Of a stretch of 64,000 bases of DNA, positions 58,397 through 64,000 are shown piece by piece. The stretch spans positions 160,720 to 224,719 of the forward strand of contig JAIXQO010000009.1 of the NCBI GenBank assembly GCA_027485695.1. Direction: 5' to 3'. Below the pieces are notes generated by a model, which did not search any database, had not been told where the DNA came from, and worked only from the letters and a program-made list of their open reading frames with translations. This DNA is from Pseudomonadota bacterium. GTDB taxonomy: Bacteria > Bdellovibrionota > UBA1018. The position numbers were made by a program, and so were the translations under genes. The stretch's first letter is position 1. Each line of letters begins with the position of its first letter.

Positions 58397-59743
58397 ATGA
58401 CGACCAAACTCCTCACACTCACAATTTCACTCTCGCTCACACTCAGTCCGGCATTTGCCGCGACCGATGCGAAGGTAAATGTTACTTGCGCGTCGGCGAA
58501 AACATCTGAGCAAAAACAGAAATTCTGCGACGCTGCCAAAGACGCGCACGGGGCGGAAAACGCATCTAAAACTAGCGCCTACATCTGGGGCGGCGTTGCG
58601 GCCGTTTGTGCCTACTCCGTGTTTTCTCCCGGTGGCGCGGCTCTTTGTAACAAGGTCAACACAGGCGGCGGCGTTGCCGACGCGGTCGTGAAAAAAGACT
58701 ACACGAACCTTCTGTCGACAGCGCAGACTTCAGGCGCCGCAGGCCTCAATCAGATGTTCGGCAAAAAAGAAGAAACGCCGGCAAAAGCTGCAGAAAAAAC
58801 GAACACCTCAGGCGAAGTGGCAAAAACAGGAGAAGGCACCAAGACGGCCGACAAGACCACCACTCCAAAAGGCGAAAAAGGCGGACTCAGTGCCGCAATG
58901 ATCGCTTTTCAAGCGGCAGCCAAAGTAAGACAAAACAAAATCAATTCGGAAACAGCGGGCGATATCGTCGACGACTTGGCTGAAAACCAAAAAGACCTCG
59001 ACGAAGGTACGACGAATGTAAAGGTACCGACGACGACCGGAGCCGGCGGTGGAAACACCACAATCGTCAATCAATATACCGGTGGTAGTGGTAACGGAGG
59101 CAACTTCGGCCCGAGCGGTTCTGGTTCCATGATGGGCGGATGCTCGGACGCAGCACTCGCATCGATTGGTGGCGCTTACAATTGCGCTCGCAGCCGAGGC
59201 GCCGACATACCTCCTCCAGCTACCGTGGGCGAGATCAACGATCAACTCAAGCAACTCACCGGCAAAGACATCGCGGACTACATGAAATCCGGCACCGATC
59301 CCATGGGAATGGTGAACGATGCTTTGAAAAATACGAATCCGGAAAAATCAAAAGAGCTCAAAGATGCTCTCCTCAGCGCCTACAACGGACCTGCGAATTC
59401 GGGTAACTCAGGCGAGTCTTTGAAATTCGGAGCAGCCTCCGCACCAGTGGCGCCTGCCGCGGATGATGACTTGAGCTTAAAAAACATGCTTCAGGATTTG
59501 ATGGCCGGCCAGGGGGCTGGAGCCGTCGGACCTAACGGCGAACTTCTCGGCGAAGCAACCGAAGAAGGCGCCGGAGATGAACTCACTCTCGAACTCGCCA
59601 ATCGCAAGATCGCATCAGAACTGATCGACGGATACCTCTTGGGGGAAAAAGAGAATCTGTTTGATCGCGTCCATAAGCGCTACTCCAAGCTGAGTCGCAA
59701 GGACCTTATCGGGGGAACGAATGGTAAGTCTCAGAAAAATTAG
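58397..59743 (+). CDS. Exported Gly-rich protein B of the terminal gene cluster
   Basis: 448 residues; GTGGGGA precedes the ATG, which starts on the base after the previous stop. Signal peptide MTTKLLTLTISLSLTLSPAF (cleavage after AFA). A short Cys-containing region and a hydrophobic stretch (YIWGGVAAVCAYSVFSPGGA) are followed by a Lys/Thr-rich segment, a Gly/Asn-rich linker (~215-250) and a helical part. The C-terminal module is LKNMLQDLMAGQGAG followed by LGEKENLFDRVHKRYSKLS, matching A. No family recognised. It overlaps gene C by 23 bases. Confidence 0.75.
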   Translation: MTTKLLTLTISLSLTLSPAFAATDAKVNVTCASAKTSEQKQKFCDAAKDAHGAENASKTSAYIWGGVAAVCAYSVFSPGGAALCNKVNTGGGVADAVVKKDYTNLLSTAQTSGAAGLNQMFGKKEETPAKAAEKTNTSGEVAKTGEGTKTADKTTTPKGEKGGLSAAMIAFQAAAKVRQNKINSETAGDIVDDLAENQKDLDEGTTNVKVPTTTGAGGGNTTIVNQYTGGSGNGGNFGPSGSGSMMGGCSDAALASIGGAYNCARSRGADIPPPATVGEINDQLKQLTGKDIADYMKSGTDPMGMVNDALKNTNPEKSKELKDALLSAYNGPANSGNSGESLKFGAASAPVAPAADDDLSLKNMLQDLMAGQGAGAVGPNGELLGEATEEGAGDELTLELANRKIASELIDGYLLGEKENLFDRVHKRYSKLSRKDLIGGTNGKSQKN

Positions 59744-61850
59744 CCTTAGACTACTCACGGCAATACTTATTCTGAACATCACGTTCTCGCCGGTCGCAGC
59801 GCGCGCGGTAGAAGATGATCAAGGCTACAGCAAAGTAGACTACGGAGATAATTCGGGCACTGGTGCTTACGGTGGTGGTACCTCCGGTAGCGGAACTTCG
59901 GGAAGTGGGACTGGTGCAACTACCGGTGCTGGCGGAGGCGATTCACAAACACAAATGGAAGTTCTGCGTCTCCAAATGACGATCACGGAGTTCCAAAGCG
60001 CTCGCGCGGAACTCGTGACTCAACTCGCGGATACCAGTAATGCTACAGCGCGAGCCGATATCATCAAAGCTATTCGAGAAATTGACCAAGAAATCCAAAC
60101 GCTCCGAACAGAAATTACCGCGCTCCAGAACGGCACGGCTACTACCAACTACTCCTGCTCTCGAGCTTGTGACATGGACAAAAAAGCCACCATGGATTTC
60201 CTGCAAGGTAAATCCTGCGGAACCGACAAAACCTGCGAATCCTGCAAAATGGCACTGATGGGAATCGGCGGAAACGATACAGCTCTCACGGGCCGGACAG
60301 GCGAGCTCGGTCATCGTTGTTTAGCTTGGGACGAAACTCTATCTAGCATCGATAAGTCTAAAAAAGCTCGGAACCTTTATCGGCTGGGAGCTGGGATCTG
60401 CGGAGTTGCAGCAATTCTGGCTGGCGTAGCGATGGTCGTCCCTCCTCCAGCCAGAGCTGGGTGGGAAATTGCTGCTCGATGGGGAGGAATTAGTTGCGGA
60501 GTCGCAGTAGTAGGTCTTGCACTATTCGATTTTTTTGTCGCAAAATCGGATGTCGCATCCACCAACAAAAATATTGAGGCAGCCGTAGAAACGGCTAAAA
60601 GCCGGGGCTCTAACCAAGCCGAAATAGATCAGTTCAATAGCAATAAAAAAGAGAATCAGGGATTTGATGCACTTAAGTCGAGTCCTGCTTTCGGTGCACT
60701 TACAAGCACCGCAACGCAACTGGTATCAACCACACTCATCGCTGGAATCTCGTCTCTTAAAACTATAGGACAGAAGCTCGTTTCGTCGATGAGTAGCATG
60801 GGGTTCATTGCATTCACAACGGGTTCAACAGCATTTGCTCTAAATCGAAGAGCAAGTGATGCAGCTCAAGCTAAGCGCGACATGGAAGCGATAAAGCGAA
60901 CCACGTGTCGAGACATTGAGACGGTGCTAGCCGCGAGCAAGAACTCACTTGCTAGAACAATGACCTGCATTGGCATCTATGGTGTTATGAATAAGTATGC
61001 ACCATCTCCTACTGGGCCAGGTAGCGGGCCTGGAAACGGAGACGGTCCAAGCGGTCCTGGATCCGGTCCAGGCGAGGGAACAAGTACAATCGGTGGTCTA
61101 GGATCAGATGGAGGAAACGGCACAAGTGGAGACGGTTTAGGCTCGGGAGAGTTTAACCCATTCGCAGGTCTCAACGAAAATGGAACGGGATCCATCACGC
61201 CAACCAGTGAAATGGCGGCGGACCCTGAGACAATGCAGCGAATCGAACAAATCAATAGCACTCTCAACGATATCATTAAACAGCAGCCTGGCTACGCTAA
61301 GCTTCTGAAAGAACTAGGACCACTTGTAAATCAGGAGCTCGATGCAGGTCGCGGGCTTTCAGGCGCCATCCAAAGAGCCGTCCCCAATCTCGGCGACACC
61401 GGTATGGGCATCTTCAAAGAAATTGACGCCGCATCCAAATCGATCGCGGATGACTACAAAAAAGAATACGGAGACAAGACGGTACTCACCGACCCGTCGC
61501 TTGCCGCACTCAAATCCGGCGGCGGAAAATCCGGATCCGGCGCGAGCTCAGGATTCGGCGATTGGGGCAGTGGCGGCGAAGGCGGCGGCTCCATGATCGG
61601 CGACCTGATCTTTGGATCCGGCGCAAATCGCGGACCTGCGAGTGAAGCAGACGCCGACCACATTCACCTTTCGCAGAATCGTTCGATCTTTAAAATCGTG
61701 AGCGATCGACTCGCTGTCAAGGCCAAGGACAAAGCCGTCGTCAGCGCACAAGAAGCCAAAGCCGCCGCGGCGGCTGCTCTGAAATCAAAATCTCGCTCTC
61801 GCTTACCGGCGAGCACGAAATCGAAATCAAGGGCGTCGGGAACACTTTAA
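59721..61850 (+). CDS. Large exported Gly-rich protein C of the terminal gene cluster
   Basis: 709 residues; GGGGGA lies seven bases before the ATG. Signal peptide MVSLRKISLRLLTAILILNI (cleavage near ARA). A Gly/Ser/Thr-rich start is followed by a coiled coil (~75-130, QMEVLRLQMTITEFQSARAE) and a Cys cluster (SCSRACDMDK, GKSCGTDKTCESCKMAL). A hydrophobic pair of helices (~215-275) follows, then a second hydrophobic stretch and a Gly-rich linker (~435-495). The C-terminal module is SMIGDLIFGSGA, then LSQNRSIFKIVSDRLAVKA, like A and B, with a basic tail of Lys/Arg/Ser. No family recognised. Confidence 0.75.
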   Translation: MVSLRKISLRLLTAILILNITFSPVAARAVEDDQGYSKVDYGDNSGTGAYGGGTSGSGTSGSGTGATTGAGGGDSQTQMEVLRLQMTITEFQSARAELVTQLADTSNATARADIIKAIREIDQEIQTLRTEITALQNGTATTNYSCSRACDMDKKATMDFLQGKSCGTDKTCESCKMALMGIGGNDTALTGRTGELGHRCLAWDETLSSIDKSKKARNLYRLGAGICGVAAILAGVAMVVPPPARAGWEIAARWGGISCGVAVVGLALFDFFVAKSDVASTNKNIEAAVETAKSRGSNQAEIDQFNSNKKENQGFDALKSSPAFGALTSTATQLVSTTLIAGISSLKTIGQKLVSSMSSMGFIAFTTGSTAFALNRRASDAAQAKRDMEAIKRTTCRDIETVLAASKNSLARTMTCIGIYGVMNKYAPSPTGPGSGPGNGDGPSGPGSGPGEGTSTIGGLGSDGGNGTSGDGLGSGEFNPFAGLNENGTGSITPTSEMAADPETMQRIEQINSTLNDIIKQQPGYAKLLKELGPLVNQELDAGRGLSGAIQRAVPNLGDTGMGIFKEIDAASKSIADDYKKEYGDKTVLTDPSLAALKSGGGKSGSGASSGFGDWGSGGEGGGSMIGDLIFGSGANRGPASEADADHIHLSQNRSIFKIVSDRLAVKAKDKAVVSAQEAKAAAAAALKSKSRSRLPASTKSKSRASGTL

Positions 61851-61910
61851 GGATTCGTCAGGTTAGCAGTTAGAAAATCTTAGTTCGAATTTGCAGTTCA
61901 GGGGGCACGT

Positions 61911-64000
61911 ATGAAGGCTAATAAATTATTTACCCAGGTTATCGTGAGTGCGATCACACTCACCGTGAGTGGAATTCCAGCAACCTTAGGCTCCATCGGC
62001 ATCGGGTTCATACACGATGCAGCTGCCAAAGAGGATCCTGCCGGCAAAGACTCCGTTACCCAGGATACAGTACCCGATGGCGGCACTAACCAGTCCGCAG
62101 GTGGTGGTGGTGGTGGCGGAACGGGTCGAGGCGGCTATACGCGAAACGGCGTCAATCCCGATGATCCAAACGATCCAGCAAACCGTCGCGGTGAATTCAA
62201 CTCATCACAACTTGCCGGACGCTCAGAAGATACTGATCCCGAAGTCGTCTGCAAGCGCGTCGAAGAAGCAAAAAACGGAAGCGTCACCGTCACGGTCAAT
62301 AACGGAAGCGGTCGGTCTTCTCAAACCGTAGATCTCAAGACCGCTTGCCCGAAAACCGGCGTTCATCCTCACCGACAAATCGCAAGCTACTGCGCACTCC
62401 GCAAGCTCGAGCAGGCTTCGCAGCTCACCGCCTATTGCATGGCGAGAAAACAAACCAAGACCGCGAGCAAGAATTCAAAACTCCTCGCGATCATCAATGC
62501 CTCGGCCGCTGGCGTCTGCTGGACCGAGTATTTCATGGCTCAAGCTGCAGCGGCAGCCTCCGGTGGAGGCGGTACCTTCCTCTTCAAGGCGAAACGTCCC
62601 CTCGCCTGCGGCATCGCCGCCATTGCAGCCGCTGGAACTGAAATTGGATTCGCAATTGCGTCCATCAATAATGCCAGCGCAGAAAGAAATCCGAATTTCT
62701 ACTTAGATGAGAACGAAAAAGGCGTCAAATCAGTCAAAGAATCCAGCGGCAAAAGCACCGCGAACATCATCAACCAAGCGAGTAACCTCGCCTCCATGGG
62801 CATTAACGTTACTGCACTTTACAAAGCGATCTGCCTGGTCGCCGGCGGTGGTGGCGGTGGATTACGTTGCAAAGGCAACGCGAATGGCAGGACGCCTAGT
62901 AGCACTCAGTCAGGGGAGGAATTTAACAAAAATGCGATGCCTCAATCGTCATCTTTCCCGACTCGCAAAGCTCCCTATTGGACACAGGATGAACTCATTC
63001 GTGAAACCCTCGCGATCGAGATCATCGCAAATGCTCGTCCGATGGAACAAGTCCAAGGCGCCCAAATTGACTGGGCTTTGATGAATCTAATCACCGCTGC
63101 GCTCAGCAATGTGCTGATCAATGCAGCCGAAGCTGATCTGATCTCCACTGGAAAAAATTTCGGCGCGTGGCTTTCGGCTGTCAATGCGCACTACGCTGAA
63201 GCTGAGGCACTCTACAAAGCTAAAAAAGTCGTCACCACAGGCAAGCTTGCACAACTCAAAATAACACAATCCAATCTAGATGGAACGGCGTGGAACTTTA
63301 CCCCGACAAATGAGACGTTTTTTATAGGCAAAACTGCGAAAGACGGGAAGATTTTCGTCAGCCTCACGCAGTACAATGTCGCAATTAATCAGCTAACGCA
63401 ATCCGAAGGAGCAATAAGCTGGCTCAACACTTCTGCAACTTCCGGTAAGCCGGGCGCAAACCCCGCAAATAGTACAACGGGAACGGGCGCTAACTCATCC
63501 AGCGGCGGATCTCCTGCCAAAGTAAAAACTAGCGATTCAGCCGAAGTAGAGGCAATCTTTGCTGCAATTGACAAAGCTTATGTGAAAGCTCGAGATTTTC
63601 GCGACCAAATCCGATCAAGAGCCTCTTTTACTAATGAAGTATTAGCCGAGTATCAGCGAGCATTGGACGCAATTACCCAGGATGTTTCAGCAGTAAGCAC
63701 AAGAAGCACGAACTATATAAAAAAATATCCAAAAGACACAGCCAATAACACTAAACTTACCAGTCGTATCGATGCACTTTGGGAATTAAAAAATGTTGGT
63801 CAATATGCAATCTCGGATGCTCGTGGAAAATTAAATAAACCGGAAGTAACACCTTCCGATACTGAAAGCGATCTACAGACAAACAACAACGCGCAGAACA
63901 TCATCGACCAAGTCAAACCATTTGTGCCGGGCAGCAGTAGTACGACTGCTACAGGTAGTACGACTGCTACAGGTAGTACGACTGCTACAGGTAGTACGAC
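61911..64000 (+). CDS. Exported Gly-rich protein D of the terminal gene cluster (3' end beyond window)
   Basis: The frame is open from ATG 61911 (AGGGGG upstream) to the window edge, 696 codons so far. An N-terminal hydrophobic segment (LFTQVIVSAITLTVSGIPAT) acts as signal. Two Gly-rich stretches, a six-Cys region (~105-230) with two hydrophobic helices (KLLAIINASAAGVCWTEYF; CGIAAIAAAGTEIGFAIASI), a helical region, then a Ser/Thr-Gly linker follow. The last part in the window is the start of STTATG repeats. It resembles A-C in layout (signal, Cys domain, hydrophobic helices, Gly linker), but its C-terminus is not visible, so the shared module could not be checked. Confidence 0.72.
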   Translation, partial: MKANKLFTQVIVSAITLTVSGIPATLGSIGIGFIHDAAAKEDPAGKDSVTQDTVPDGGTNQSAGGGGGGGTGRGGYTRNGVNPDDPNDPANRRGEFNSSQLAGRSEDTDPEVVCKRVEEAKNGSVTVTVNNGSGRSSQTVDLKTACPKTGVHPHRQIASYCALRKLEQASQLTAYCMARKQTKTASKNSKLLAIINASAAGVCWTEYFMAQAAAAASGGGGTFLFKAKRPLACGIAAIAAAGTEIGFAIASINNASAERNPNFYLDENEKGVKSVKESSGKSTANIINQASNLASMGINVTALYKAICLVAGGGGGGLRCKGNANGRTPSSTQSGEEFNKNAMPQSSSFPTRKAPYWTQDELIRETLAIEIIANARPMEQVQGAQIDWALMNLITAALSNVLINAAEADLISTGKNFGAWLSAVNAHYAEAEALYKAKKVVTTGKLAQLKITQSNLDGTAWNFTPTNETFFIGKTAKDGKIFVSLTQYNVAINQLTQSEGAISWLNTSATSGKPGANPANSTTGTGANSSSGGSPAKVKTSDSAEVEAIFAAIDKAYVKARDFRDQIRSRASFTNEVLAEYQRALDAITQDVSAVSTRSTNYIKKYPKDTANNTKLTSRIDALWELKNVGQYAISDARGKLNKPEVTPSDTESDLQTNNNAQNIIDQVKPFVPGSSSTTATGSTTATGSTTATGST
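63939..64000 (+). repeat. 18-bp in-frame tandem repeat, at least 3 copies
   Basis: Unit AGTACGACTGCTACAGGT (STTATG) at 63939-63956, 63957-63974 and 63975-63992, plus eight bases of a fourth at the window end. Copies are identical, so the array may vary in length between strains. Confidence 0.9.

Noticed and set aside
62345..63081. Two plus-strand frames of 98 and 124 codons at 62345-62641 and 62707-63081
   Set aside because: They lie in another frame inside gene D, which is continuously open across the region and has signal peptide and Cys domain.
63939..64000. CRISPR-like direct repeats
   Set aside because: The repeats are contiguous without spacers and in frame with coding sequence.

Overview
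The window is a densely packed bacterial chromosome segment with short gaps, genes on both strands and many exported proteins. The gene set fits a Gram-negative member of the Bdellovibrionota or a related deltaproteobacterial-grade lineage. The evidence is a DUF1592/DUF1588 plus DUF1552 pair, very many signal peptides and lipoproteins of unknown family, MltD, DapF, SAM-based polyamine genes, and an SAH riboswitch ahead of ahcY. The lineage is inferred from gene content; no rRNA or tRNA is present to fix it. No CRISPR array or prophage was seen.

Layout. 1-13.9 kb: 3' end of a rapA-like helicase, a Fur-box-like site, secreted proteins (one with HEVAH, one lysozyme-like), ahcY with its SAH riboswitch, a two-gene operon of large exported proteins, a minimal PBP4-type carboxypeptidase and an EcsC-like membrane protein. 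14-24.5 kb: housekeeping and signalling genes (rsgA, a PAS-GGDEF diguanylate cyclase, rlmC with a ceramidase-like gene, a YciH/SUI1 factor, tgt, mltD, a methyltransferase). 24.5-30.2 kb: exported DUF1588 and DUF1552 proteins, an NlpC/P60 lipoprotein and a hemerythrin. 30.2-37.1 kb: a FAD-Rieske oxidoreductase, dapF, a four-PAS histidine kinase and a D-2-hydroxyacid dehydrogenase. 37.1-43.3 kb: a plus-strand run ending with an LplT-PlsC fusion, a DUF1460 protein and a GT39 glycosyltransferase.

43.3-53.8 kb is a coherent membrane-stress and polyamine module. A tightly coupled nine-gene minus-strand operon encodes, in order, a YdjI-like SPFH protein, two DUF4178 proteins, a 45-residue membrane protein, a DUF350 protein, a membrane-fused spermidine-synthase-like enzyme, a Tat-type FAD amine oxidoreductase, a polytopic membrane protein and SpeD. 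An XpaC-like plus TelA pair is divergent from it. The components suggest that decarboxylated SAM from SpeD feeds an aminopropyl transfer at the membrane.

53.75-54.75 kb is an intact insertion sequence with imperfect terminal inverted repeats and a perfect 9-bp target duplication. It lies exactly at the abutting stop codons of telA and a degenerate GcvH-like gene and damages neither. 56.6-64 kb (running off the end) holds four consecutive genes for large exported Gly-rich proteins. Three of them share a C-terminal module although the rest of each protein differs. This is the best candidate here for an undescribed surface or secretion system.
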